Assembly: GCF_049116555.1 (NCBI RefSeq)
Contig: NZ_JAGDYT010000001.1
Location: 496,001-560,000 of the forward strand
Reading direction: 5' to 3'
From: Maricaulis maris_C
Lineage (GTDB): Bacteria; Pseudomonadota; Alphaproteobacteria; Caulobacterales; Maricaulaceae
Length of the DNA: 64,000 bases
The notes below the pieces were generated by a model that did not search any database, was not told the origin of the DNA, and worked only from the letters and a program-made list of their open reading frames with translations. Below, piece by piece: positions 8,251-16,784 of the stretch. The first letter of the stretch is position 1, and each line of letters opens with the position of its first letter. The position numbers and the translations under genes were made by a program.

Positions 8251-10383
8251 ATGCTTGCGCGCCTTACCACCTCCACCGCCATGATCGCCCTGCTCGCCGG
8301 AGCCGGGACGAGCAGCGCCGCGATTGCCCAGTCTGAAACCGGGTCCGAGGATGTGATTGTTGTGACGTCCGCGCCGCTGGGCATTGCCGCGGATGAGATC
8401 GCCGGTGCGGTCGAAGTCGTCGACCGCCGCCATCTGGAAGACAATCTGGCCGGTTCCCTTGCCGATACCATCGCTCATGAGCCAGGTGTGTCGACTACCT
8501 ATTTCGGTCCGGCCGCCAGCCGTCCGGTTATTCGTGGTCTCGGCGCTGACCGTGTCCGCGTCCTGGTGAATGGTGTCGGTCTGATCGACGCCTCGACCAA
8601 CTCTCCGGACCATGCGGTCGCGTCTGAGGCCCTGGAAGCGCAGCGGGTCGAAATCCTGCGCGGGCCGGCGGCCATCGCCTATGGCGGCGCCGCTATTGGC
8701 GGAGTGGTCAATGTGATCGACGGCCGCATTCCCGAAGAACGGGCCGAGGACGGTCTGGACGGCCGTTTCTACGGCTCCATGACCTCGGTCGACGAGGGCG
8801 AGACCGCGGCCGGCCGGGTCCGTTTCAACGCCGGTGACTTCGTCATCAATCTGGAAGGCCTGATGCGCACGGCCCAGCCCTATGACATTCCCGGCTATGC
8901 CGAGTCTGAAACCTATCGTCTCTTTGAAGAGGCCGAAGAAGACCACGGCGATGATGATCATGATGAGGAGCATGGAGAAGACGAGCATCCTTACGGCACG
9001 GTCGAGAATTCCGGACTGGATTTCACATCTGCCTCGGCCGGGATTTCCTGGGTCGGCGAGAGCGGCTTCATCGGAGTCGCGGTCAAACAATCCAACGCCC
9101 TCTATGGCATCCCGGGCGGTCATGCTCATGGCGATGAAGAGGGGCATGACGACCACGACGACGATGACGATCATGGGGATGATCACGAGGATGAAGAACA
9201 CGGCCATGACGAGGCGGTTCGCATCGATCTCGAGCAGACCCGTTTCGATCTGCGCGGCGAATGGCGTGATCTGGGCGAGCATATCGAACGGGTGAAAGTC
9301 TCTTTCGGAACCGGCAGCTATGAGCATGTCGAGCTGGAAGGCGACGAAGTCGGGACCCGTTTCACAAATGAGGGCTGGGAAGGCCGGGTCGAAGCCCGCC
9401 ACACGCCGATCGATTTGTGGGGCGGTGTCTGGGAGGGCGCGGCCGGGCTCCAGGCTTTCAATCGTGACTTCGCGGCGATTGGCGAGGAAGCCTATGTCCC
9501 GCCGTCCGAGACCGCCGACTGGGGCGTCTTTCTGGTCGAGCGCTGGGATGCGGAGAGCTGGGGAGTTGAAGGCGGGCTGCGTTTCGAAAGCCGCGACCTC
9601 GATACCGCCACCGACAGCCGCAGTTTCGAGACGGCCAGCCTGTCGGGTTCGGTCTTTGTGCGTCCCGTCCGTGATACCTTCCTCGCCCTGACACTGTCTT
9701 CGAGCGAGCGCGCGCCGACCGATGTCGAGCTTTTTGCCGATGGTCCGCATGTCGCAAGCCGGACCTATGAACTCGGCGATACCACGCTTGATGTCGAGCG
9801 CGCCTTTTCCGCGGAGATCACCGCCCGTACACGAATTGCGGACTGGTCCCTGGAAGCCTCTCTTTTCCGCGCTGACTATGACGGCTTCATTGCCGCCTTC
9901 GCGACCGGGGCAGAGGATGATGGCTTCCCGGTGTACGCCTATCGTCAGGAAGATGCCGTGCTTTCCGGATTTGAGGGTCGTCTCGAGGGCCCGCTGGGCG
10001 CTTGGGGTGGTTGGGACTTTGACGGCGAACTGACCGGTGAATATGTCGAGGCCAGCCTCGATGCCGGCGGTGACCTGCCGCGCCTGCCGCCGCTGTCTTT
10101 CACGGCCGGTGTCACGGCCTCGCGAGAGGGGCATCAGCTCCATCTCGAGACCGAGTGGGCGGATGTTCAGGACAATACCGCACCGTTCGAATTCAAGTCC
10201 CAGTCCTATGTTCTGGTCAATGCACGCTGGTCTTTCGAGCCAATCCCCACGCGTGACGTGCGGGTCATTCTCGAAGCCCGGAACCTGAATGACGCTGAAG
10301 CCCGACTGCACACATCCTTCCTCAAGGACCAGGTGCCGCTGCCAGGTCGGAATTTCCGCGCTGCCCTGGTCCTCGATTTCTGA
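8251..10383 (+). CDS. znuD: TonB-dependent outer-membrane zinc receptor, ZnuD-like
   Basis: The product has 710 residues with a signal peptide ending near SSAAIAQ. The plug domain includes RPVIRGLGADRVRVLVNGV and VEILRGPAAIAYGGAAIGGVVNVIDG; the barrel ends with a terminal Phe (LVLDF). Two extracellular-loop-like segments are extremely rich in His, Asp and Glu, one near residue 230 (EEDHGDDDHDEEHGEDEH) and one near residue 290-320. Such loops are typical of ZnuD-type zinc receptors. The divergent zur gene and the dyad over its promoter support zinc import under low zinc. Confidence 0.88.
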   Translation: MLARLTTSTAMIALLAGAGTSSAAIAQSETGSEDVIVVTSAPLGIAADEIAGAVEVVDRRHLEDNLAGSLADTIAHEPGVSTTYFGPAASRPVIRGLGADRVRVLVNGVGLIDASTNSPDHAVASEALEAQRVEILRGPAAIAYGGAAIGGVVNVIDGRIPEERAEDGLDGRFYGSMTSVDEGETAAGRVRFNAGDFVINLEGLMRTAQPYDIPGYAESETYRLFEEAEEDHGDDDHDEEHGEDEHPYGTVENSGLDFTSASAGISWVGESGFIGVAVKQSNALYGIPGGHAHGDEEGHDDHDDDDDHGDDHEDEEHGHDEAVRIDLEQTRFDLRGEWRDLGEHIERVKVSFGTGSYEHVELEGDEVGTRFTNEGWEGRVEARHTPIDLWGGVWEGAAGLQAFNRDFAAIGEEAYVPPSETADWGVFLVERWDAESWGVEGGLRFESRDLDTATDSRSFETASLSGSVFVRPVRDTFLALTLSSSERAPTDVELFADGPHVASRTYELGDTTLDVERAFSAEITARTRIADWSLEASLFRADYDGFIAAFATGAEDDGFPVYAYRQEDAVLSGFEGRLEGPLGAWGGWDFDGELTGEYVEASLDAGGDLPRLPPLSFTAGVTASREGHQLHLETEWADVQDNTAPFEFKSQSYVLVNARWSFEPIPTRDVRVILEARNLNDAEARLHTSFLKDQVPLPGRNFRAALVLDF

Positions 10384-10397
10384 TCCGGCATTGGCCT

Positions 10398-10427
10398 GCG
10401 TCAGCCTGCCGCGCGGCGGGCTGACGC
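10398..10427. terminator. GC-rich hairpin after the znuD-like gene
   Basis: The stem GCGTCAGCC/GGCTGACGC encloses a self-complementary GC core, making a near-perfect 30-base palindrome 15 bases after the receptor stop codon. There is no T-run, so termination is probable but not certain. Confidence 0.45.
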
Positions 10428-10474
10428 GCGGCGAAACGCGCACTCCCGCTGACAGGCGGGACGGTCCAGAAAGG

Positions 10475-10491
10475 CCCTAGAAATTCTAGGG
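10475..10491. promoter_or_regulatory. Perfect 17-base dyad just upstream of ompW
   Basis: CCCTAGAAATTCTAGGG is a perfect palindrome around a single central base, ending 16 bases before the ompW ATG and immediately ahead of its ribosome-binding site (GAAAGGA). It could be a repressor operator or an mRNA hairpin that limits ribosome access. No regulator is adjacent to suggest which. Confidence 0.4.
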
Positions 10492-10507
10492 ACGAAAGGA
10501 TCACCCC

Positions 10508-11128
10508 ATGAAACGCCTGTTTTGCACCGCTGCTCTCGCCGCGCTTGCCGCGGCTGCGCCCGCCTCTGCCGAGAGCGGTGACTGGCTGGTCCGCCTGCGC
10601 GCCATCAATGTTGCGCCGAATGAGTCGGCCGACATTGCGACGATCGGCGGCGATGTTGATATCGACAGCTCGATCGTGCCGGAACTGGACATCACCTATT
10701 TCGTCCGGGATCAGTGGGCAGTCGAACTCATTCTCGGCGTCACGCCGCATGATGTCATGGCAGTCGGGACTGCGCTCGGCGATGTTGATCTGGGTGATGT
10801 CACCCTGCTCCCGCCGACGCTGACGCTGCAATACCATTTCAATCCGGACGGTCAGGTGCGCCCCTATCTCGGCGCCGGCGTGAACTACACCCATTTTTTC
10901 AACGAGGACCTGCCTTCGGGAACCACGCTGACCTCGATCGATTATGATGCCAGCTTTGGCCTGGCCGCCCAGGCGGGCGTGGATTTTGCGATCGATGAGG
11001 ACTGGTTCTTCAATGTCGACGTCAAATACATCGATATCGACACAGACGTGACGATCAATGGCGCGATTGCCGCCGACGTGCAGATCGATCCGGTCGTTTT
11101 CGGCGTCGGTTTCGGCCGCCGTTTCTGA
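10508..11128 (+). CDS. ompW: OmpW family outer-membrane beta-barrel protein
   Basis: The product has 206 residues with a signal peptide cut after APASA. Family features are GDWLVRLRAINVAPN near the mature start, PELDITYFVRDQWAVELILG, LPPTLTLQYHF, VRPYLGAGVNYTHFF and a terminal Phe (GFGRRF), matching the eight-stranded OmpW barrel. OmpW proteins are small outer-membrane channels for hydrophobic solutes. A ribosome-binding site GAAAGGA precedes the ATG, and a strong terminator follows, so it is probably monocistronic. Confidence 0.92.
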   Translation: MKRLFCTAALAALAAAAPASAESGDWLVRLRAINVAPNESADIATIGGDVDIDSSIVPELDITYFVRDQWAVELILGVTPHDVMAVGTALGDVDLGDVTLLPPTLTLQYHFNPDGQVRPYLGAGVNYTHFFNEDLPSGTTLTSIDYDASFGLAAQAGVDFAIDEDWFFNVDVKYIDIDTDVTINGAIAADVQIDPVVFGVGFGRRF

Positions 11129-11153
11129 TCTTTTTCGGCCGATGTTTCAGGAC

Positions 11154-11186
11154 AATGCCGGACCGGTTCGCGGTCCGGCATTTTTC
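11154..11186 (+). terminator. Intrinsic terminator of ompW
   Basis: AATGCCGGACC pairs perfectly with GGTCCGGCATT across a 7-base loop, followed by T-rich sequence. It lies 25 bases after the ompW stop codon. Confidence 0.85.
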
Positions 11187-11281
11187 TTGCGTGGACGCGG
11201 ATGCACAGGCCTGCGCCGATCCGTTGCCGGAGCAGGGCTAATCCGCTATCCAATGCGCAAAGAACTGAAGGGGTTTCTATC

Positions 11282-12067
11282 ATGGTCGACGCTGCCGCCA
11301 CCGAGCCGCGCCTTACCGGAACTGTTCCGCTCTACAAGAATGTAGAGCCGCTCAACCGTCAAAAGCATGCCACATACGGGGTGAATACGGTTTCACAGCC
11401 GTTCAATTTCCTGAAGGAATGGCATTTCGTTCCGGCCATCAGCGCCGAGTTTGCCTTTGCCTGTGGCAGCTATCCGATCATTTTCCTTGGCGACAAGAAA
11501 ATGCCGGTTCTGGTGATGGGCCTGCGTCAGGGTTCGAACCTGTTCGTCAATGAAGAAGGCCAGTTCGACACCGAGCACTACATTCCGGCTTATGTCCGTC
11601 GCTATCCGTTCGTGAGCGCGGCCAATCCGAACGACCAGCCGTCCACGGTCTGTGTCGATCTCGATGCTGATTTCGTTGTCTCCGAAAACGCCGAGCGTCC
11701 GTTTTTCGACGCCAATGGCGAGCCGACGGATTACACCCAGCAGGCGATCGACTTCGTGTCCGCCTTCGAGAATGACGCCCGCACGACGGAAGCTTTCGTC
11801 GAGCGCATGATCGCGCTGGACCTCCTCGAGAAGAAAGACGTCAAGGTTTCCAATCCGCAGGATCCGGAAAACCCGGTCACCGTCGCCGAGTACTTCGGTG
11901 TCTCCTCGGAAAAGTTTGACGCCCTTCCGGCCGACAAGCTCAAGGAAATGCAGACCAATGGCGATCTTGGTGCTGTTGTTTCGCACATCATTTCGCTGCA
12001 GCGCTGGGAACGTATCCTGCGCCGCACGTCGAGTGCTGCCAACGCAGCGGCGCCGGCCCAGGCCTGA
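11282..12067 (+). CDS. sapC: SapC family protein
   Basis: The product has 261 residues, starting at the ATG preceded by GAAGGGG with 8-base spacing. The region NRQKHATYGVNTVSQPFNFLKEWHFVPAISAEF followed by YPIIFLGDK matches the SapC family (first described beside S-layer secretion genes in Campylobacter). There is no signal peptide or obvious membrane segment. No S-layer or type I secretion genes are nearby, so the S-layer role is inference from the family name only. It is flanked by terminators on both sides, so it is a single-gene unit. Confidence 0.85.
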   Translation: MVDAAATEPRLTGTVPLYKNVEPLNRQKHATYGVNTVSQPFNFLKEWHFVPAISAEFAFACGSYPIIFLGDKKMPVLVMGLRQGSNLFVNEEGQFDTEHYIPAYVRRYPFVSAANPNDQPSTVCVDLDADFVVSENAERPFFDANGEPTDYTQQAIDFVSAFENDARTTEAFVERMIALDLLEKKDVKVSNPQDPENPVTVAEYFGVSSEKFDALPADKLKEMQTNGDLGAVVSHIISLQRWERILRRTSSAANAAAPAQA

Positions 12068-12090
12068 TCGCCTGACCCAGTCGAATGACG

Positions 12091-12121
12091 AACGGCCGCG
12101 CCTTTCTGGCGCGGCCGTTTG
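12091..12121 (+). terminator. Intrinsic terminator of the sapC-family gene
   Basis: A perfect 12-base stem AACGGCCGCGCC/GGCGCGGCCGTT encloses a 5-base loop and is followed by TTTG. It starts 23 bases after the stop codon. Confidence 0.85.
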
Positions 12122-12223
12122 CATTTGTGATCACGGTTGCGGGATCGTGGTTCGACCTTTGCCGAAAACCGACTATATCCTCCTCGCCAACGCTGGTTTC
12201 GGCTGATTTTCACGAGGTTTCTG

Positions 12224-14350
12224 ATGCGCGTCCTGAATGGACTTCCCGGTTTTATCCTGATGGCCGTGCTGGCTGCCCTGAGCAGCCTTGCCGCCGCCTC
12301 TGCCCAATCGGGCTGGTCGCGCGGGGACGTCATCGTCGAGGCCGAACTGATTGCCGATCAATCGGTCGTGGCACCGGGCGACAGCTTCCATATCGGGCTG
12401 CATCAGATCATGCCGGAGGGCTGGCACACCTATTGGCGCAATCCTGGCGATAACGGTCTGCCAGTGGAAATCGACTGGACCATGCCGGATGGCGTGTCGG
12501 TCGGCGAGATTGTCTGGCCGACGCCCATCGAGCTGCCCCTGACTGATGTGATCATGGATTACGGCTACAAGGGCGAGCTGGTCCTGCCAATGCCGGTTTC
12601 CCTGCCTGCCGACTATGCCGCCGATACGCTCAGCTTGCGGGCTGACGCGACCTGGTTGGTCTGCGAAGTCATTTGTGTCCCGGAAGAGCGTAGCCTCTCA
12701 CTGACCCTTGATGTCGGCCCTGAGGGCCAGCGGAACGAGGCCGGTTACTGGTTCATCCGCGAGGCGCTGGACGCCGAACCCAAGCTGGATCCGTCTGTAA
12801 CGGCGAGTCTCTCGATCGAGGGCGGCCGCGTCATCCTGGAACTTGCCGGCGGTGAGTTCGCCAATCCGGACGCGATCGAACAACTGCGCTACTTCCCCTA
12901 TGAAACAGGCGTGATCCGCAATGCCGGCGAGCAGCGGGTCCAGGCCGGTGAGGGGACAACCCTTGTCGTTATGGAACCTGGCTACGCGGTGTCGAGCGCG
13001 GGCCAAGACCGTCAGGACGGTGTCGTCAGCTGGCAGGTCAGCGGGTCGGACGTGCGGCAGGCCATCGTGGTCGAGGCCGAGCCGGGCAGTGGCGGTTACG
13101 GCCTCGCGCCTGTCCCGGGCAACATGACATCGGCCGATGGCGTGAGTACGGGATTGTTCACGCTTGTCCTGCTGGCCTTCGGTGGCGGTTTGATCCTCAA
13201 TCTGATGCCCTGTGTCTTCCCGGTCCTGTCTATCAAGGTGCTGAAATTCGTCCAGGCGGCTCATGCCGACACCGGCGCAGTGAGACGTCAGGGCGGCTTC
13301 TTCCTTGCCGGCGTCCTGTTGAGCTTTGTCGGTCTGGCCGGTGCGCTGGTCGTGCTCCGTGAAGTCGGCCTGCCGGTGGGGTGGGGTTTTCAGCTTCAGG
13401 TCCCGGTTGTCGTCGCCATACTGTCGCTCCTGCTGTTCGCCATCGGACTCAATCTGATGGGCGCTTTCGAGGTGGGAGCGAGGATGATGGGCCTGGGAGC
13501 CGGCCTGGCCGATCAGCCGGGCTGGAAGGGTGCCTTCTTTACCGGTGTTCTGGCGGTCGTGGTTGCTGCTCCGTGCGTGGGACCGCTTGCGGCCGGGGCG
13601 CTGGGGCTGGCACTGACCCAGCCGGCACCGGTGGTGCTGCTGGTCGCTGCGGCCATGGGCCTGGGCCTTGCAGCGCCCTTCGTCATCTTCTCCATGTCGC
13701 CGACCCTGCTCCGTTTCCTGCCCAAGCCAGGCGCCTGGATGGTCACGTTCCGCCAGTTCCTCGCCTTTCCGATGTTTGCCTCGGTGATCTGGCTGAGCTG
13801 GGTTTTGACCCTGCAATCCGGTCCGATTGCCCTGGTCTTCCTCGGCGCCGCAATGCTGGCGATGAGCTTCGCGATCTGGGCGCATGGCCAGGGTCACACA
13901 ATCTGGTCGGTCATCGCGATCGCAGCGCTGCTTGGCGGTGTGATCAGTGTTGTGGCCATTGCCCGCCTGCCCACCACGACCAGTACCCAGACCCTGTCGG
14001 GTCGGGTCGAACCGTGGTCGCATGAGCGCGTCGCCGAGCTCCAGGCCGTGGGCCAGCCTGTCTTTGTGGATGTCACAGCGGCCTGGTGCGTGACCTGCCA
14101 GATCAACAAGCTGACCGTGCTGGACTCGGCATCGGTGGAAGATGCGTTTGACCGCTTCGGGGTCGCCAGCCTGCGCGCCGACTGGACCAATCGCAATGAG
14201 ACAATCGCCAATCTGATCGCTGATCATGGCCAGGCGGGCGTGCCGCTTTACCTGCTCTATCCGGCGTCAGGTGGTGAACCGCGCGTCCTGCCGACCGTCC
14301 TGTCGTCCGGGAGTCTTGTCGAGGCCCTGGAATGGGCCGCCAACAGCTAG
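12224..14350 (+). CDS. DsbD/ScsB-like protein-disulfide reductase
   Basis: The product has 708 residues. The ATG follows GAGG and opens a signal peptide (ILMAVLAALSSLAAASAQ). There are three parts. A periplasmic N-terminal domain (to about residue 290) has the Cys pair in WLVCEVICVPEE. A polytopic membrane domain (about 305-600) has LMPCVFPVLSIKVL and APCVGPLAAGALG, the two intramembrane redox Cys. A C-terminal thioredoxin domain has TAAWCVTCQINK. The protein carries electrons from cytosolic thioredoxin across the inner membrane to periplasmic substrates. Its stop overlaps the convergent gene by 4 bases. Confidence 0.92.
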   Translation: MRVLNGLPGFILMAVLAALSSLAAASAQSGWSRGDVIVEAELIADQSVVAPGDSFHIGLHQIMPEGWHTYWRNPGDNGLPVEIDWTMPDGVSVGEIVWPTPIELPLTDVIMDYGYKGELVLPMPVSLPADYAADTLSLRADATWLVCEVICVPEERSLSLTLDVGPEGQRNEAGYWFIREALDAEPKLDPSVTASLSIEGGRVILELAGGEFANPDAIEQLRYFPYETGVIRNAGEQRVQAGEGTTLVVMEPGYAVSSAGQDRQDGVVSWQVSGSDVRQAIVVEAEPGSGGYGLAPVPGNMTSADGVSTGLFTLVLLAFGGGLILNLMPCVFPVLSIKVLKFVQAAHADTGAVRRQGGFFLAGVLLSFVGLAGALVVLREVGLPVGWGFQLQVPVVVAILSLLLFAIGLNLMGAFEVGARMMGLGAGLADQPGWKGAFFTGVLAVVVAAPCVGPLAAGALGLALTQPAPVVLLVAAAMGLGLAAPFVIFSMSPTLLRFLPKPGAWMVTFRQFLAFPMFASVIWLSWVLTLQSGPIALVFLGAAMLAMSFAIWAHGQGHTIWSVIAIAALLGGVISVVAIARLPTTTSTQTLSGRVEPWSHERVAELQAVGQPVFVDVTAAWCVTCQINKLTVLDSASVEDAFDRFGVASLRADWTNRNETIANLIADHGQAGVPLYLLYPASGGEPRVLPTVLSSGSLVEALEWAANS

Positions 14351-14844
14351 CGTCCCGGGTTTGACGCCTGGCCGCCAGTCATGGCCGGGCAGCTGGCTGG
14401 CAGGTCCACGTCGTCGAGGTCGGTCTCGCCGTCCACGGCGGGAGCGATATTGCTCGCATCCGACATGAGGGCGGCAAGGTCCGCATAGATATGCGCTTGT
14501 TCGGCGGCTGTCTCGGCCACGTTGAGGGCTTCGAGCCGGGCCGCGGCATCGGCGGACATGCCGCGGAAGATACAGCGCAGGTCCACCGGACCGCCGGCTG
14601 CGTCAATGCGGCGGCTCATCAGCATGGCTTCCAGCGCGAATTGTTCCAGTTCGAAGGAGAACGGATCCTCGATGTCCAGCGGTGTGGCCGGTGCGGCTGG
14701 TCGGCTGGCGGCATCGCGAGAGCGGGCCTGGGCCGTTTGTCCAAGGGTCTCGGCGAAAGCTGCAAACTCGCTGCCGGGCCCGGCCTGGGCAGTGCCGGGG
14801 GCCAGAATTAGCGCGATTGAAGCGGCAATCAGGGCGGATTTCAT
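14347..14844 (-). CDS. Secreted protein of unknown function
   Basis: The product has 165 residues with a signal peptide cut after GTAQA. The mature protein is Ala- and Asp-rich, mostly predicted helix, with two Cys (DLRCIF and LPASCPA) that could form a disulfide. I recognise no family. Its 3' end overlaps the DsbD-like gene on the other strand by 4 bases. Confidence 0.7.
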   Translation of the reverse strand: MKSALIAASIALILAPGTAQAGPGSEFAAFAETLGQTAQARSRDAASRPAAPATPLDIEDPFSFELEQFALEAMLMSRRIDAAGGPVDLRCIFRGMSADAAARLEALNVAETAAEQAHIYADLAALMSDASNIAPAVDGETDLDDVDLPASCPAMTGGQASNPGR

Positions 14845-14984
14845 CGGTCTCTCCGGTCAGGTCGATCCGAATTATCGCAGTAACGCCTTGATTTCCGGTG
14901 AATCGACCGGCATCTCCCCTAGCTGCATGCACAGGCGGGTTCACAGGGCCCGCCCGCTCGTGGAAAACACCGCCTGATCAAGAC

Positions 14985-15005
14985 CGCAGCGCCAGGCGCT
15001 GCGGC
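14985..15005. promoter_or_regulatory. Perfect hairpin in the hisS leader
   Basis: CCGCAGCGC pairs with GCGCTGCGG around CAG, ending 19 bases before the hisS ATG. It could be an RNA structure controlling hisS expression; there is no adjoining T-run that would make it a normal terminator. Confidence 0.35.
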
Positions 15006-15024
15006 GGATAAACCGGAGATCGTG

Positions 15025-16500
15025 ATGAGCGCCAAGAAACCCTTCCGACCCAAGGCTCGCCGACCGCGCGGCTTTGAAGACCGCAGCGGGTCAGTCCTCC
15101 GGGTCGAGCGCCATCTCGTGGAAACGGCAAGCCATGTCTATGATGATTGGGGTTTCGAGCCGTTGCAGACCTCGGCCTTCGAATATGCCGACGCGCTCGG
15201 CAAATTCCTGCCCGACGAAGAGCGCCCCAATGAAGGTGTGTTCTCGCTTGAGGATGATGACGGTCAATGGCTGTCCCTGCGCTATGACCACACAGCGCCC
15301 CTCGCGCGGTTTGTCGCCGAGAATTATCAGGACCTGAACAAGCCCTATCGCCGTTACCAGGCAGGCGATGTCTGGCGCAATGAGAAGCCGGGGCCGGGGC
15401 GCTTCCGCCAATTCGTGCAGTGCGATGCCGATACCGTCGGCGCGGGCAGCCCTTCGGCGGATGCCGAGATGATCGCGCTCGCCGCCGACGTGATGCGCGC
15501 GGTTGGACTGGCTGATGGTGATTATGTTGTCCGGGTCAATGATCGCCGCATCCTTGATGGTGTCCTGGAAAGCATCGGCGCGGCCGATCCGGACCGCCGC
15601 ATGCGGGTGCTGCGCGCTGCCGACAAGCTCGACCGCCTCGGGCGTGACGGGGTCGCTCAATTGCTGGGTGAAGGCCGCAAGGACGAATCCGGTGATTATA
15701 CCGAAGGTGCCAAGCTGGACGTGGCCGGGATCGAAACCGTGCTTGGCTTCCTCGATGCCGGCGGTGGCAGCCGCAGTGACGTCATCGCGCGCCTCGAGCC
15801 GCTGATCGGAACGTCTGACACAGGCAAGTCCGGCCTGGCCGCGTTGACCGAGATCGACGCCGTATTGTCGGCTATTGGTGTGGCCGCTGATCGTGCGGTC
15901 TTCGACCCGTCCGTCGTGCGCGGTCTTGGCTATTACACCGGCCCCGTCTTTGAGGCCGAGTTGCTGGCCCAGGCGCAATATGAGGACGGCTCGCCGATCC
16001 AGTTCGGCTCGGTCGGTGGCGGCGGGCGCTATGATGACCTGGTCTCGCGTTTTACCGGACAGGCTGTGCCGGCGACCGGTTTCTCCTTCGGGGTCAGCCG
16101 CTTTGCTGCAGCCCTGTCTGCTCTGGGTCTGACAGGCTCGGTGGAGGAAAAGCCGCTGGTCCTCGTTGTCGCCAGCGAGAAGGATCGCTCGGCGGATTAT
16201 CTCGCCATGGCTGGCGAGTTGCGGGCTGCCGGATTTCGGGCCGAGGCCTTCGTCGGCTCGGGCAATATGGGCAAGCAGATGAAATACGCTGACCGCCGCG
16301 GTGCGGTGGCGGCGGTGATCGTGGGCTCGAACGAGCGCGAAGAGGGGCTGGTCACGATCAAGGACCTCAAGCTGGGCGCTCGCCTTGCGGCCGACATCAG
16401 TGACAACAAGCAGTGGCGCGAGGAGCAGCCGGCCCAGGAGACTGTCGCGCGCGACAACTGGATTGCCACGGTAGCCACGGTCGCGCAGCGCAACAAGTAG
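15025..16500 (+). CDS. hisS: Histidyl-tRNA synthetase
   Basis: The product has 491 residues. I preferred the ATG over the GTG one codon earlier; CCGGAG lies upstream of both. Class II landmarks are the motif 2 region YRRYQAGDVWRNEKPGPGRF, the HisRS-specific RGLGYYTGPVFE, and motif 3 region GSVGGGGRYDDLV, followed by the C-terminal anticodon-binding domain (PLVLVVASE). It attaches His to tRNA-His in the cytosol. It is longer than the usual bacterial HisRS (about 420-450) but in line with alphaproteobacterial forms. Confidence 0.95.
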   Translation: MSAKKPFRPKARRPRGFEDRSGSVLRVERHLVETASHVYDDWGFEPLQTSAFEYADALGKFLPDEERPNEGVFSLEDDDGQWLSLRYDHTAPLARFVAENYQDLNKPYRRYQAGDVWRNEKPGPGRFRQFVQCDADTVGAGSPSADAEMIALAADVMRAVGLADGDYVVRVNDRRILDGVLESIGAADPDRRMRVLRAADKLDRLGRDGVAQLLGEGRKDESGDYTEGAKLDVAGIETVLGFLDAGGGSRSDVIARLEPLIGTSDTGKSGLAALTEIDAVLSAIGVAADRAVFDPSVVRGLGYYTGPVFEAELLAQAQYEDGSPIQFGSVGGGGRYDDLVSRFTGQAVPATGFSFGVSRFAAALSALGLTGSVEEKPLVLVVASEKDRSADYLAMAGELRAAGFRAEAFVGSGNMGKQMKYADRRGAVAAVIVGSNEREEGLVTIKDLKLGARLAADISDNKQWREEQPAQETVARDNWIATVATVAQRNK

Positions 16501-16556
16501 TAGCAAAAAGTCGAGCGGGCGGTAGGGCTTATCCCCAAGCGTTAAGATTACGGGGG

Positions 16557-16692
16557 TTGACGCAACCCGAGTGCTACGTCAACGTCGCAATCGGACTGGG
16601 CCTGACCGCTCTGTCCTTTGGCGTTTCGGGGAGGAGACGCCCTTTATCGACCAACCGTTATCTCGGGGCTGGCCTTGCCAGCCCCTTTTTTT
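16557..16692 (+). ncRNA. Candidate structured small RNA between hisS and the next gene
   Basis: The segment has three well-formed helices in order. GTTGACG/CGTCAAC is at 16556-16562 and 16577-16583. GGCGTTTC/GAGACGCC encloses the loop GGGGAG at 16620-16641. A strong terminator is at 16665-16692. TTGACGC at 16557 followed by GCTACGTC at 16573 resembles the Caulobacter housekeeping promoter pattern (TTGACGS ... GCTANAWC), but with spacing slightly too short. No open frame with a ribosome-binding site lies here. It does not carry the signatures of tRNA, tmRNA or SRP RNA. It could instead be only a long hisS 3' UTR. Confidence 0.4.
16665..16692 (+). terminator. Very strong intrinsic terminator (plus strand)
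   Basis: GGGGCTGGC pairs perfectly with GCCAGCCCC around a 3-base loop and is followed by seven T residues. It lies 165 bases after hisS, unusually far for a hisS terminator. Confidence 0.9.
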
Positions 16693-16727
16693 GTCTGCGT
16701 GCAGGCCGGGCCCGGTCCTTACCGCAC

Positions 16728-16759
16728 AAAAAGGGCGGGCCACGCGTGCGGGCCCGCCC
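16728..16759 (-). terminator. Intrinsic terminator for the minus-strand gene at 16785
   Basis: GGGCGGGCC (16733-16741) pairs with GGCCCGCCC (16751-16759). Read on the minus strand the stem is followed by a run of five T residues. It lies about 25 bases after the stop codon of the coiled-coil protein gene. Confidence 0.75.
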
Positions 16760-16784
16760 CTTCACGAGTCAGGGTCGAATCGAC

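Noticed and set aside
8233..10443. A 736-codon open frame on the minus strand opposite the TonB receptor
   Set aside because: It is a shadow: the receptor frame has signal, plug and barrel motifs, while the antisense peptide has no recognisable domain and runs through both ends of the real gene.
11527..11546. GGTTCGAACC resembling a tRNA T-loop
   Set aside because: It lies inside the sapC-family coding sequence with no acceptor, D or anticodon stems around it.
12698..14227. A 509-codon antisense frame over the DsbD-like gene
   Set aside because: Peptide is Gln/His/Arg-rich low complexity without a start site; the plus-strand gene has all DsbD motifs.
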